Part shown: piece by piece, positions 31,749-43,380 of the stretch | Position numbering within the stretch: position 1 is the stretch's first letter | Layout: every line of letters starts with the position of its first letter | Source of the DNA: Limnanthes douglasii subsp. nivea | Taxonomy: Eukaryota > Streptophyta > Magnoliopsida > Brassicales > Limnanthaceae | Reading direction: 5' to 3' | Assembly: GCA_036936605.1 (NCBI GenBank) | Contig: JAUPFV010000003.1 | Span: 144,368,997-144,432,996 of the forward strand | DNA: 64,000 bases | Translations under genes and position numbers: made by a program | Notes under the pieces: model-generated | What the model was told of the DNA's origin: nothing | Database searches by the model: none | The model's input: only the letters and a program-made list of their open reading frames with translations

Positions 31749-32093
31749 TGATGAGTCTGGATTTTCTCACCACTCACTGTAGAAACCGTAACAGGGGCAA
31801 TTCGGACAAAAACCACCCACTTAACCATCCGAACAGGACTAAAGTATTAAAAACTAATCACTTTATAAACTAATGGGCCTTTGAATTCGACCCGGTTTCA
31901 TATGACCCATAAACCCATGAGGCCCATGATTAAGGGTATAAATACCCAACCACTTTCATTAATGAGGGTAATGAATATTTAATACAACCAGGCAGCTCAA
32001 ATCTCTCACCACAAACTACCCAAACATTAAATACCTTTGAAACGTTACAAAACTCCTGACGAAATTACCCTCAGACTCAAATTATCCACACCA
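31749..32093 (+). repeat. 3' LTR of element D
   Basis: 345 bp, partner of 28359-28733, with the same ends and the conserved GGGTATAAATACCC stretch (about 31935-31948). Confidence 0.85.
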
Positions 32094-32370
32094 GTATGTT
32101 GCTATAATAGTTGATCAGTCTTCAATTTTTCATTGAGGCAGACAAAAGACGTAATCTAAATATTCTTCGAATCAGGAAAATTCGACAATCAAGCTATACT
32201 AAAACCTAGGAGTTCAGCTCCGAAAACCGACCACCCTCAAATCATACCCTTTCTTCGCTTTGTACGCAAATATTAGAATAACTATTTATAAGATTTAAAT
32301 ATGTATTGGAGTTAGCCGAACCACTTAAACATTAGATAAAATATGTTATGTAATTTTTGGCTTAGCTTAA

Positions 32371-32603
32371 TGTTACGGGCTCCGCCATTCCGCTCGTGCG
32401 GCGCCTATGCCAGCGCACCTTACGGCACAGACCAGCCTTTCCCATATGGCATACAAGAAGTTATGATGGTTGGATGAGAGGGATCGAGTATAAGTACCTG
32501 CATATGAAGACGTCCGTTAGTATTGACAGGTCGTAGGAGCATATGAAGATCGGCACGTAGAGGTAGATGCTAGTTTGTCCACTGGGAAAGTCGGGCCGTG
32601 ACA
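32371..32603 (-). repeat. 3' terminal repeat of the TRIM
   Basis: 233 bp; together with 33114-33347 it forms the terminal direct repeats. It ends in GGGCCGTGACA on the plus strand. Confidence 0.85.
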
Positions 32604-33093
32604 CTCTACCATACTTAATTCGTGATCGTCCTCGCCACGAACACCCCGAACGGATCTAGAGAGCCACGACCAAAGTCTTTTTGCTTCGCCCATACTCCGC
32701 AACGAGACTTCCTAAGTTGCTAGTCCCCCCGATGATTCAGAAGCTCCTACTTTGGTGCACTTCTCCTCCATCCAATATTTTCTTGCGCCACATTTATTTA
32801 TCCGGTGATCATCCGCTCCTGGCCTTGCGCCTTGCCCCCACAGCCTAACTCGACTCACGTTTGCGGACTTACGGTCAACTACACACGCCTCTCTTGGGCC
32901 TTACAGGGTAGCATCCTTTTCGCACGCTTTCATAATTTGTCAGGCCCCACGATGTTGAGTCGTCCTTGCATTTTCCGGTATTCCCCTTCTTCTGCCTCTC
33001 TTGGGTCTTACAGAGGAGCCGGTCGTTTTGTGCTGGGCTCACTCATCGGGTCAATACTTTTGGGCTCCAGCGTGGCTCTCTCTCGAAGACAGA

Positions 33094-33111
33094 TACTGGC
33101 TCTGATACAAC
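33094..33111 (-). other. Primer-binding site of the TRIM
   Basis: The minus strand reads TTGTATCAGAGCCAG, close to the initiator-Met tRNA complement TGGTATCAGAGC common in plant copia elements and TRIMs. It lies two bases inside the 5' repeat. Confidence 0.75.
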
Positions 33112-33113
33112 TT

Positions 33114-33347
33114 TGTCACAGGCTCAGCCATTCCGCCCGTGTGACGCCTATGTCGAGCGCACCTTAAGACACAGGCCAGCATTTCCCATATGGCATACAA
33201 GCAGTTATGATGGTTGGATAAGAGGGGTCGAGTATAAGTACATGCATATGAAGATGTCCATTAGTATTGACAGGTCGTAAGAGCATATGAAGATCGGCAC
33301 ATAGAGGTAGATGCTAGCTTGTCGACTGGGAAAGTCGGGCCGTGACA
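33114..33347 (-). repeat. 5' terminal repeat of the TRIM
   Basis: 234 bp, about 90% identical to 32371-32603 by eye. It is the 5' repeat because the primer-binding site lies just inside it. Confidence 0.85.
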
Positions 33348-33419
33348 TTAAGCTTAGATAAAAAGTACAAAAAACAGTAAATAAGAGTAAAATCTCATGT
33401 ATAAAAAGATTATATAATT

Positions 33420-33423
<4 letters not shown>

Positions 33424-33454
<31 letters not shown>
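33424..33454. repeat. (TA)n microsatellite
   Basis: About 15 TA units in a row between the TRIM and the second LINE. Confidence 0.9.
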
Positions 33455-33455
<1 letters not shown>

Positions 33456-33629
33456 CATTGTATTTTTAGAGCAAAAGCTAAATCATTAAATACATAATTA
33501 ATATTTTTAACTCATATCCCTAGTTTCTTGAATATATCTATATTTTTCTCTCATTTGTTTCCCTTAAACTTGAATTATATTTAATCAAAATTTTGTGTTA
33601 TAAGATATAAGAGAAAACACGATTTTAAA

Positions 33630-33770
33630 GTTCCCGCTTTTCACTTTTTAAAATTCCCAATTGAAGCTTGAAGCCCTAAAAATGGAGAGTACGTCTTCCT
33701 TTTCCTTGAAATCTTCAGACTTATCAATCTTCTCTGAACCTAGTCGACGTCTCTGATATATCCGATTCCC
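33630..33770 (+). other. Possible 5' end of a host gene (leader plus start of first exon)
   Basis: GTTCCCGCTTTTC near 33640 resembles an E2F site (TTCCCGC), common in plant cell-cycle gene promoters. It is followed by a CCCTAAAA leader and ATG at about 33682 with 23 codons (MESTSSFSLKSSDLSIFSEP) before a stop. The second LINE begins soon after. It could be a gene fragment cut off by the LINE, but the support is only composition and motif context. Confidence 0.2.
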
Positions 33771-33857
33771 ATACTTTTAAGCAAACCAACAGCTCTCAAT
33801 TCATTTGGTGCTGTAGAATGATTGAAATCGAAGTTCTCCTTCATGAAGACATTCTTC

Positions 33858-36800
33858 TTAACCACCCAGTCGGTAGATTTGTTTTACTGTATGTAAACGT
33901 GCTTGATCGACATACTCGATGTTATCAGCTTGCGGCAGTAGCTTATAATGGGGTCTACGTACCATAAAGTTCTTCAACTGCCAATCAGCTCCACCAAAAC
34001 CATTGAGTCTACTTCAATATCGAGGTGACTGATGTTCAAGTCTCTACACATTGCAAGCCCATCCATGAGAGCTCTTGCCTCAGCTACAATCGCAACACAC
34101 TTCCCATACATTCAGCCAAAGCCCCCAACAATATCACCAGTATGACTTCTGACAATACCACCACCTCCTGCCTGACCAGAAAGCAGCGAAGACCCGTCAG
34201 TGTTAAGCTTGAACCGGTTGAGCTTAGGACAGATCCACTTCAGTGAAATTGGCATCGATTTCTTGCTTGAATGACATCCCAATGTACTAGCAACTCTTAT
34301 ATCACGACTCCAGTGTTTAATTTTGAGTAAGTTTGCATTAGATAAGACATTAAGCATTCTCATTATTTGCTCAATTAGAGAAGCAGAAGAGTGGTCTATA
34401 TTCTGCATTTTCTTGCTGTTTTGATTTTTGTATATGGTCCATGTGATAATTGCAGGCAGAATCGTTCTTACGCTGCAGGTTTTTGTTGAGGACCAGAACC
34501 ATGATCGAATCAGTTGAGTTAATGGCATATTTCTTGAGACACTGATGCCAAAAATGATGCTAAAGTGGTTGCATACAGATCACGCTACATTACAGGTAAC
34601 TAGAACATGTTTTGGAGATTCCACATTTTCACAAAACTAACTTTTGATGCCAGGTAAATATTTCATTTATGAAGATTCGTATCAGCAGCAAACCAGTTCA
34701 TAAGAGCTGTCCAGATGAAGAAAGAGCACTTCCTTGGAATAACATGGTTCCAACAGCTCTTGAAAAGGTTAAAAACATTACCCTTTTTTTTCCTTGTAGC
34801 ATCCTAGGTGATCTTTGCATTAAACTTACCATTAGTAGATAGAGCCTAGTGAGATTTATCAGGATTAGAATTGGGCTTTGTTTTGAGAATTTTAGATAGA
34901 ATAGGAAACGTGACATTCATCTTCAGTCTTTCCACATCCCACATCCCCTCAATCCAGTAGCTACTGACTTTAGTTTGAGTGTATCACCGTCTGTCCTCTT
35001 GATCATTAAAGGAGATGAAGAGCTGCTCAGTGCACCATCTGTCAAGCCAAAAGTCAATTTCACCATTACCAGGAACCCAGAGAATATACCTCTCAGCACT
35101 GTCCCTGATGTCAATAAGTCTTTCCCAAACTCTAGACATTTTTCTAGGGATAGGTGTTGCAACATGGTGACAATCTTTGCAGTAGATGGATATCATCAAT
35201 TTGGCCCATAGAGACTTGTTAACCCTCAAGTTAAACCATAACTTATGAGAGTACATGTCTTGCAGTTGACTCAAATTTTTAACACGTATCCCACCTTCTT
35301 CATTAGGCTTGTTAATCTTGCTCTAGGATGTCCAACTCAAAGCCTTAGAGTCAGGCATATTGCCCTAAAGAAATTTGTTGAATATAACATCTATTCTTTT
35401 AATAACAGTCTTGGAAAAAAATGGCTGTATTAGGACAAACCTTCCACCGAATGATAGAGTGCTGCCATCCCACTTTATAATTTTCTCTCTAATCTTTGAA
35501 ACCATATTATCAAAATGATTGATCCTTGAGGTTTTTCTAACCATTATGCCTAAATATTTGAAAGGCATGGAGCTATTTCTAATACCAGTAGTTTCTTCAA
35601 TTTTGTTAATCCTGATGTTGGACATGCTAGATGTTGTATAGAACGTAGACTTCCTCTTGTTGATCAAGTGCCAAGATGTAGCTTGATAAGTTGTTAGCGA
35701 CTCACTTATCTGAGAGATAAAGTTATCAGACCCATTGTAAAAAATTGTAAGGCATCAACTAAGGCTAAACACGATATAACCTATCCACCTCTGGTTTTAT
35801 ATCTAACATAATTGATAGAATCATTGAGCTTCCTCAATCCATGAATAAAACATTCTTCTACTAGAATAAAGACGCTAAGGGATAGGGGATCCCCCTGTCT
35901 CAGAACCTGATCAGCCTTGAAAAACCCTTTGGTAACTCCATGGACATTGACAGACAAGTTATTGTTAGTAATATTATTACTAACCAACTCCATAAATAAA
36001 TGACCAAATCTAAAGGCCTTAAAAACTTCCTGAATAAAATTCTGAGAAAGTCTATCAAATGCTTTCTTCATATCTAGCTTCAAGATTACATTTCCACCTT
36101 TTGTTTTATAGTTTATATCATAACGAAGTTCTTTTATCATTAATACACTTTCATGTATACTTCTGTCCCTTACAAAAGAACCTTTATTCTCAGAAATCAG
36201 ATTAGGCAAGATTATACTCACTCTGTTGTTAATGACTTTTGAGTAGATTCTATTAAAGACAGTAGTTAAAGTGATAGGATAAAATTCTCTCCATGTTTTA
36301 GGTGTATCCACTTTAGGAATAAGGAAAATAACGGATGCTTGAATACCTGTAGGAATGTTTGCACCTCTGAAAACATCTTTAACTGTTTCACACAAGTCAT
36401 CTGCTATGATTGTCTAACACTCTTTGTAGAACCTGCCATTGAAACCGTCACGGCCAACAACTTTGTTGGAGTGCAGGCTACTAACCACCTTATTAATCTC
36501 TTCATTTGAAGGAATAGCAGTAAATATTATGTTATCATAATCAGAATCTAAGTTAGGAATATTATCAGAGGAAATATTTTGATCATTAGGTATAGATGAT
36601 TGAGTTAGCAAGTTCTTGAAGTATGAAACAACAGAGTTAGATATATATATCATCTTGATTTTCCAACCATTGCTCTTTATTCCAAACCCTATGAATCCTC
36701 TTTCTTTTAGCTCTCTTCTTCACCAGGTTATGAAAGAATTTTGTGCTTCTATCACTGTATTTCAACCAAACTGTATGTGTTTTCATCTCCCAGTAGCTCT

Positions 36801-37799
36801 TCTCTCTAGCCAGGAGACTAATGTGATTCTGATTTGCTTTATCAAGCATTAACTTGTCTTCATTAGTTCTAGTAGCTTGTTACTTTAATTCCCTGATTGT
36901 GATTTCCTCCTCCACTTTCCTCATTCAGTCGAAAATATTCCCAAATTTATTGTAGTTCCAGGCCTTAAGAACCCCCTTTAACCTTTTCAACGTATGCCAG
37001 AAACGATGGATTCGATTTCCTGGCATATAAACAGACAAACTCTCCTCAACAACTTTAAGGAAATCTTGATGTTGCACCCACATATTCAAGAATTTGAAAG
37101 CAGGCTTGAAGGTATTCAAATTGGTTGATATAGTAATGCATATAACAGAGTGATCAGATCACATCTTTGAAAAATGCACAACTCTAGTGTTGTCAAAATA
37201 CCTTAGCCACTGATTATTGTAAAGAACACAGTCCAACCTCTTCCATTTGTTCTCATTTGACCATGTATACTTATTGCCAGAGTAACCCCAGTCTGTTAGG
37301 TTACAATCAATGATTACATTGCCAAAGTCATCCATACTTTGCAGAGAAGTTCTTTTGCAGCAAAGTTTCGCATCAGCATTAAGGATAATGTTAAAATTCC
37401 CAAACATTATCCATTCAATGTCTTCACCATTCACATTTCTCATTGAATTCCACAAGTCTATCCTGAGGATAATGCTGCATTTTGCATACACCACTGACAA
37501 CCTGAAAGCCTTGTTTAGAGAACCGTGACTAACTTTAGCATGAATAACCTGGTTCTCATTTGATATAATCTCCACATTAAAGTCTTCTCTCCAAAACAAC
37601 CAAATCTTGTTGTTAACATTACCAAAGAATTTCCTGGAGTCCAGACCTTTAGCCACCTTCCCAAGCTTCTCACAATTACTAAAGGTTCTTGCAGTGCCAG
37701 AAGAGTAAGGTTTTCAGCCTTTTTTAAAGATTTAAGCCTCTTCATGGTATGCTTATTCCCTAGCCCTCTAACATTCTAGTTCACGATTTTGATATTCAT
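33858..37799 (-). pseudogene. LINE-2 ORF2: endonuclease, reverse transcriptase, RNase H
   Basis: ATG at 37799; the fourth line of evidence is the APE-type start with TAG in place of the Trp of NWNVRGLGN. QEP is intact here (ALQEPLVI), followed by a frameshift and FGNFNIILNA, and GYSGNKYTWSNENKWKRLD. RT: IFLIPKVDTPKTW, FYPITLTTVFNRI, LDMKKAFDRL and LRQGDPLSLSVF. The usual FADD box is corrupted to LALVDALQFF near 35770, losing one catalytic Asp. Downstream SFGGRFVLIQ and the zinc-finger region are fragmented. RNase H remains in pieces near 34230-33950 (LNTDGSSLLSGQAGGGGIV). More than ten stops or frameshifts show that it is long dead. Confidence 0.82.
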
Positions 37800-37993
37800 T
37801 TGGATGATTTGTTTCTTACAGTCCCTTTTATCTGTAATAGCTTTGATGTTGTAGGTACTTTATTGTTCTAGTTTTTAATCTTCTGGATTCTTTTGCTTTG
37901 CACTCTTGTATCCTCATCATTAACCAAGCTTTCTTTTTTATTAGGGGAACAATGGAGACTACTTGTTGTGATTTTGGATGGTGAATCAGACTG

Positions 37994-39245
37994 TTAGTCT
38001 GTACGCTGCCCATCAACCATGAAGAGCTCTTTAGTTTCAAACGCTTGCAAAGCTTCGATCATTTTAGTATTATCTACCAGACATCTTCCATTCCCATCCA
38101 GACCAGGAGCCAAATCAAAACCAGTTTCAAGACTTCCATTAGACTCATCTTTTGTAGGATTATTTACTTGTTGGTTATCTGTAGACAATTGTTCATTCAC
38201 AGCTTCCATATTATTTCCACTGTCAATAATTATAGACTTTAGAGTAGGAGTAGTTGTAATCTTATTGTTTGAATGTAGTAAAGCATGTTGTTGCTCTTCA
38301 ATATTGATATCAGCTTGTTCATAAATCTTAACAACTATAGAATTCTTACAATCTAAAATCTTGTGACCAATGTGCTTACATTCACTACAATATCTTGGAT
38401 GATATCCATATTTGATTTCCAACTTATAATCCTCATCCTCACCAAATCTGACCTTTAACTCTTTGGCCATGGTTTTTGAAACATCAACTTCAACCCACAT
38501 CTTAACACAATTAAAAGTAGCCCTGTTTCTTTTAGGAATCCATGTTTTTCAAAGGAGTCCCAAAGAACTTAGCAATTTCTAAAATCGTTGCTTAGTTATA
38601 CAAGAGTTCTGGTAGATTTTTCAATGTGATCTAGATTGGCGTCAAAGGGATTTCTTTATCTGGATTAAATCTTAGAGACCACTTAAGTAATCTCATCGTC
38701 TTTTCTCCGATTTTCCAGACATTCATGGACCAAATTTTCTTTAAATCATCAAGACAGTCGAATTCAATGAATACAGGACGATAGTCGTAAACTGCTACGC
38801 TGAAGGCTCCGGTGAACCGAAAACTGCCCAGAAACTTCTTGATTATTTCATATGTGGGCTTTTCATAGGTGAACTTACCTATAATGGTATGCTTAGAAAT
38901 ATTTTGTAACTTGTTCTTATCGTTCTTCTCAAAACAAATAATACTTTCATCGGAGTTTCTGGAAATGACGACATTTCTATGAAAGATTCCAGTTTTAATT
39001 GGCTTAAGAATCTCCGTGAAAGATTTGGGGAGTTTCTTGGATTCAATCTGATGCCCAATCATTTGACCAGAACTCTCAAATGTCGGGTTAGGAATTACAT
39101 TAACCCCATTGTTGGTACTCTGTTTCTGCTCTTGGGTAAGCAGAGGGAAATCTCTTTCATACCTTAAATTATTAGTATGATCAAAACCAATTGATCTTGG
39201 GGAAGAAGTAGAAGAAGAGGACATCACGAATTCACCTTCTTCCAT
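37994..39245 (-). pseudogene. LINE-2 ORF1: DUF4283 and zinc-knuckle protein
   Basis: ATG at 39245 (MEEGEFVMSSSSTSS). The DUF4283-type part reads HTIIGKFTYEKP to GEKTMRLLKWSLRFNPDKEI, parallel to LINE-1 ORF1. After a frameshift near 38600-38500 the frame continues with MWVEVDVSKTMAKELKVRFG and a CX2CX4HX4C knuckle, CSECKHIGHKILDC. The C-terminus is Asn/Asp/Gln-rich. RNA-binding role as in other plant L1 elements. The frameshift makes it a pseudogene. Confidence 0.82.
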
Positions 39246-39310
39246 ACCTCTAATCTAAGAAAGATTAGCAACAAATTTCAGAGTTGACACTCTGTTTTCG
39301 TTTTTGTTCT

Positions 39311-39849
39311 TGACAGAGAGAAGTCATCGTTTTATATTTTTTCTTTGTATAAATAAGCACTGTTTTTTAAGAGGGATAAAAAATATTCAATAAAAAGTAT
39401 TTTTGTCAATTAAAAAAAATTAAAATTTTATTTATTAATATATTTTAATTTTTTTGAACTTTAATATATATATATATATATATATACATTTTTATAGTAT
39501 ATAAAAAATATATTTTATAAGTATTTTTATTCATTCCTTTATATAATCGCGTAAATAGTATAGTATGAATACATTGGCTCAACATCAATCTAAGTAGTCT
39601 AATAGAAAAGATTCGGTCAAATATACCGTTAACTCCACAATCTAAATAATTAGATGTATTAGTTATTATCCTCTTAATATCCTATGACACAACATAGATC
39701 TTCTTTTCCCTCACCCTGATACATATTTCCACTACATTATCTTCAATACCTTGGATATCATCTAGCCTATAACCAGAACCAATGTATCTTATTTGGTATA
39801 GTCCACAATGTTGGGGGAGTACCATCAGGCTATACATTGACCCTATACA
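39311..39849. other. AT-rich interval without gene
   Basis: Very AT-rich, including a (TA)n run near 39465-39487. No coding sequence or element boundary recognised. Confidence 0.6.
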
Positions 39850-40059
39850 AGGAAAGTAACACAAGAATGACATACGTAGTTGGCCTCAGAGTATCTCGCA
39901 GTATCTACCTGAGTACATACACCCAAATTTTAGGCACCAACCACACATATCGAGACATAATAACAATTCGAAGGTGGAATATGATAGGGTTCCAATAGTA
40001 ATACTTGTTCAAGCCTGGTCTAAATGACTATTATGAGGAGGATGATACTCGTTTAGACG

Positions 40060-40620
40060 AGAAGTCCCATACTCACCCCTGAGTTGTAGTATTAGATGAT
40101 GCCACCATATTATGATACCATAAAATGGAAACGTACTGATGACAAATTAGATACGAAGCACCACATTTAACAATTTGACAAGTAGATATTGCAATACAAT
40201 GACGGGGTAAAGTTTTAATCATTTATGATACCCCTCAAAAGAAGTGTAATGATATGGATCAATAGTCTCCGGAAAGCATACATAAAAAAATGTAAGATGC
40301 TCAAGAAAATATTAAGGAACCACTTTTTATGTTCGAAGAAAAGTTTGAGAGATTGTGCAAAATAATTTGTAAAAACAAAGTCCAAATTATAAGATTGTCA
40401 CGATCTGGTGGTCGTAGTAGTATTTGGGAAAGGATATAATATGGTCCTCTATATGATCCCATAATGAAAAATAAGATACTAAACTTCAGAAATTTGCTAG
40501 CACAAGTTAAACGATACATGAAAATGGATGAAGTTTCCATAGCAAAAACAAATGAGATATCTATAGTATAGTCACATGCGCTTCTACCAATAACACAAAT
40601 TATCAAACATAAATTCTCGC
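40060..40620 (+). pseudogene. Gag trace of element E
   Basis: Fragments DTKHHI, QYNDGVKF, IPLKRSVMIWINSLRKAYIK line up with the Gag pattern seen in element A (DPDDHIEQF, TALKWYNKIPKESI). Numerous stops; not translatable. Confidence 0.5.
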
Positions 40621-40814
40621 AAAATATGACATGTCAACGATCGATGAAGTATTGACTTTAGCAAGGCCAAAGTCCAGGCAATCCCATTGAGATAAAGAAA
40701 AGTCAAAAGTTGGCTATAATGCTGGGAGCAGCAAGAGAAAGATTTTCCCTAAGGAGATCATTCACAGAGCTGAGCGAATCATTAGTGGCGATTTATAAAA
40801 AAACCTAAGGACAA

Positions 40815-41285
40815 GTGAAGGTTTATCTAATGAATAATATTGTACAAATCTATTGTGTCCAAACGCAGGCTGATCAGGCATATGCTTCAGACTTGTCTAT
40901 GTATGTTCCACCACCTTTGGAGAATAAAGATTTGGAGAAAACTTCATCCACTACTCTTTGTGTTTCTGAGTCTAGAAATTTTGATGGTTCACCAATAGCC
41001 TTGTTTTAGAATACCTAAATTTATATTGTGCCTTCCCTTTCAAGTAATGTTGAAACTTCCACGGTAGTAGCTATTATTCTTGGAAGAGTTGATTGTTCTT
41101 CAAATTTAACTAGCCCAACAAAAATCATTGGTTTAGATGTCGATTATAGACCAAGGAATATTCCATCTGATGGTAGTGCTATAAGTATTCTCACTCATAT
41201 GCCTTATCTTCCTTCAAGCTCTAATATATCGCTAATACCATCTAATTTTAAAAGTCCATTGAAATCTTCAGAGACTTCTTCATAA
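40815..41285 (+). pseudogene. Unidentified coding-like fragment inside element E
   Basis: Two in-frame stretches (40815-41009 and 41028-41285), separated only by stops. They read YASDLSMYVPPPLENKDLEK and IIGLDVDYRPRNIPSDGSAI. The Ser/Pro-rich, non-repetitive text looks protein-coding and does not resemble Gag or Pol. It could be an element-specific linker or a captured gene fragment. I do not recognise it. Confidence 0.3.
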
Positions 41286-41289
41286 AGAG

Positions 41290-42440
41290 ATCATGATGGT
41301 GAAAAGTTCATTGATATAACAGAAATAAGTAAAGTTGATAGGGAGTCTTCATGAACGCCATGTTGTGTTTAAACACCCAACGCATCCGAATAATACCATT
41401 AGAAATAATATCAACCATAGCCTCAACATCATAGTATTCACAAATGAAGAATGTTAGATAGGAAACATTTCAAGATACGACTATTAACAATGATGGAAAA
41501 AGTTTTGAAATAAAGGTTAAAGAAGTAAACATTGATAATGTTGCTATGCTCACTAGTGTTATTTCATAGATCTTTGACAATGAAAACTTCTCTAATATGT
41601 ATGCAAACTTCTACTATCATTTGTCTAGAGAATTACCTTATTTAAACGAAGACAATGAAAAAATATAACTTTTAGAAGATTATTTCTTACTAAATTCTAT
41701 GAGGTGTTTGAGAGAGGAGAAAGATAATATGAAGAACCAAGATAGATACCATGTGCTTGTGTAGAATTTATTTTTGCTATAGTTGTTTTAAATATATTTT
41801 TTAATTTATTTTATTTTACTTTAGTATATATTTTAATTCCTGAATCAAATGTGATTATGGTATAGTTGTTTTATTTATTTATTTATTTTGTATTAGGGTT
41901 TCAGACAATTCTTATTTAAGGCTTCCGGACCCTAAGTAAACTTTCAAATTTTGAGTCTAAGATTCAGTGTAATCTAGAAACTTTAGGGTTTCGTCAATCT
42001 GTTTGCTCTTCTTCTAATTCTACTGTATTAATCATCAAATATAATTTGTCCAAAATGATGTTCAAAGCAAACGAAAACAAAGATAAAAACAAATATTGTA
42101 AGTTTTATGGTGACATAGTTCATTTTACTAGGGATTGTTTTGTCGTTTTTATGATTAATTCCCGAACTTAGGATATAAAAGGCAAGTTAAATTAATTCGT
42201 GAAAAAAGACAATGAAGGAAATGATGCAAGGTCCTCGTGACGCATTAAAACAATCCTCAGCCTTGGTCGGAGATTAAAGGAAAATATCATTATAATGGTT
42301 GAGGCAGACGAATAAGAGGAATATTTGGAACTATATCAAATTAAACAAACCATATGAGGTATTTTTTGGGTAAATCAATACTCTAGAAACACCAGAAGAG
42401 AAAGAAAGCCATATGCATACGAGATTAATATACTATGTTA
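41290..42440. other. Degenerate, mostly non-coding interior of element E
   Basis: AT-rich, with stops in all frames. A stretch near 41890-42010 (TTAGGGTTTC, TAGGGTTTCGTC) resembles a plant 5' leader, but no frame follows. A few residues near 42085 (NKYCKFYGDIVHFTRDC) look like a decayed Gag zinc knuckle. Confidence 0.4.
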
Positions 42441-42447
42441 ACAGAAA

Positions 42448-42651
42448 ATGTCCTTGTACCTGCATAAAAAATCATATATGAACTTATCATTCTTAGATGA
42501 AGATTTAAAAGGAGTGACATCTCCACACAGTGACGCATTGCTAACAACGGTTGAGCTAGCAAGACTAGAGATCAAAAGAGTGACGATCGATACTAGTAGC
42601 GCAGCAAACATAATTAACAAAGGAACTTATGGGAGAATAAATGAGCTCTAG
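42448..42651 (+). pseudogene. Protease fragment of element E
   Basis: 67 codons. SFLDEDLKGVTSPHSDALL and VTIDTSSAANIINKGTYGRI match the Tat protease region (compare IDTGSSANVLFKSTYDRL in A). The active-site Gly of DTG is Ser here. The frame ends soon after. Confidence 0.65.
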
Positions 42652-43109
42652 TACTAATCACAAGCCAAATAATCCTATATGGCTTCACATAAGAAAATAT
42701 AATTACGATTAGATGCATGCCGTAGTGTATATGGTAAAGTGGCTAAGAAAATCGGAAAATATCCATGGAGTGTTATGATTTATTATTGGCTCTCAAGGCA
42801 TGGCAACTTGAAAATTAAAAGGTCATCTCGGAAGGAGTAAATGAACACCAATAATGACCTTGACTGATGAAAAAAAAGATAAGATGTATAATATGTAATC
42901 ATGAAACCAAGAAAAAACATGAAGATCCACCGAGACATCCCAATCAATCTTATGTAAAAAAAATTAATTTTGTCAAAAATAATGTAGATATATGTTCATC
43001 AAGTATGCATCACGTTACCAGAGTCCAACTAGAACTCATTTGTCATCAAATAAACATCAATAACAACTTTAGGTTGATAATATAATAAATACATAAGAGA
43101 GTTCCATTA

Positions 43110-43380
43110 CCCAATATGGATAGCTAAACCTGTATTGGTAAAAAAAAATGAAAAGTGGAAGTTATGTGTAGACTATATGTCTCAAAGACTCATTCTTACC
43201 TAGAGTGACCAAATTTTAGATACAACATTAAGAAACAAGATATTATCCTTCATGGATACCTTTATTGAATTTAATTTAATAAAAATGACTGAAGATGACA
43301 AGAAATACATAATATTCGTCACCGAAAGGGGCTACATTGCTATAAATTAATACCATTCAGATTGCAAAATGATACAATAA
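43110..43380 (+). pseudogene. RT fragment of element E
   Basis: KKNEKWKLCVDYMSQR, ILSFMDTFIEFNLIKMTEDD and IIFVTERGYIAIN follow the order of conserved RT motifs (compare MDAFSGYNQIRMNPEDEE in A). The catalytic YIDD box is not found. Inactive. Confidence 0.6.

Larger units (their letters stand above)
28359..32093 (+). mobile_element. Non-autonomous LTR element 'D' that carries only the Tat antisense gene
   Basis: 3.7 kb bounded by LTRs at 28359-28733 and 31749-32093, both starting TGATGAGTC and ending ATCCACACCA. The flanks TTATG (28354-28358) and GTATG (32094-32098) match at 4 of 5 positions. A polypurine tract (AAAAAAGGGGCTAC) lies immediately before the right LTR, so the element reads left to right. 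The 3.0-kb interior holds no gag, protease, RT or integrase. It holds only a minus-strand relative of the antisense gene of element A, plus an inverted piece of its C-terminus. No primer-binding site is visible after the left LTR, so this copy can no longer replicate. Confidence 0.85.
32371..33347 (-). mobile_element. TRIM-like non-coding LTR element
   Basis: 977 bp with 233/234-bp direct terminal repeats. On the minus strand each starts TGTCACGGCCCGACTTTCCC and ends CCTGTGACA or CCCGTAACA. A primer-binding site matching the initiator-Met type (TTGTATCAGAGCC) lies directly inside the right repeat, so the element reads on the minus strand. TTAA flanks both ends (32367-32370 and 33348-33351). 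The 510-bp interior is C/T-rich and has no coding sequence. Size, terminal repeats and primer site fit a terminal-repeat retrotransposon in miniature. The repeats differ at roughly 10% of sites by eye. Confidence 0.85.
33858..39310 (-). mobile_element. Decayed L1-type LINE ('LINE-2') on the minus strand
   Basis: Second LINE, related to LINE-1 in domain order and motifs but more decayed. ORF1 is at 39245-37994 and ORF2 at 37799-33858. Both the 5' and 3' boundaries are approximate. I could not find a target duplication or a clear poly(A) tail (poly(T) on this strand). It faces LINE-1, with element D and the TRIM between them. Confidence 0.8.

Noticed and set aside
32805..33280. Plus-strand frames of 104-120 codons inside the TRIM
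   Set aside because: They cross from the interior into the terminal repeat, have no homology I recognise, and lie on the strand opposite to the element's transcription.
32371..33347. TRIM as a Cassandra element
   Set aside because: I looked for the 5S rRNA internal promoter words in the repeats and did not find them.
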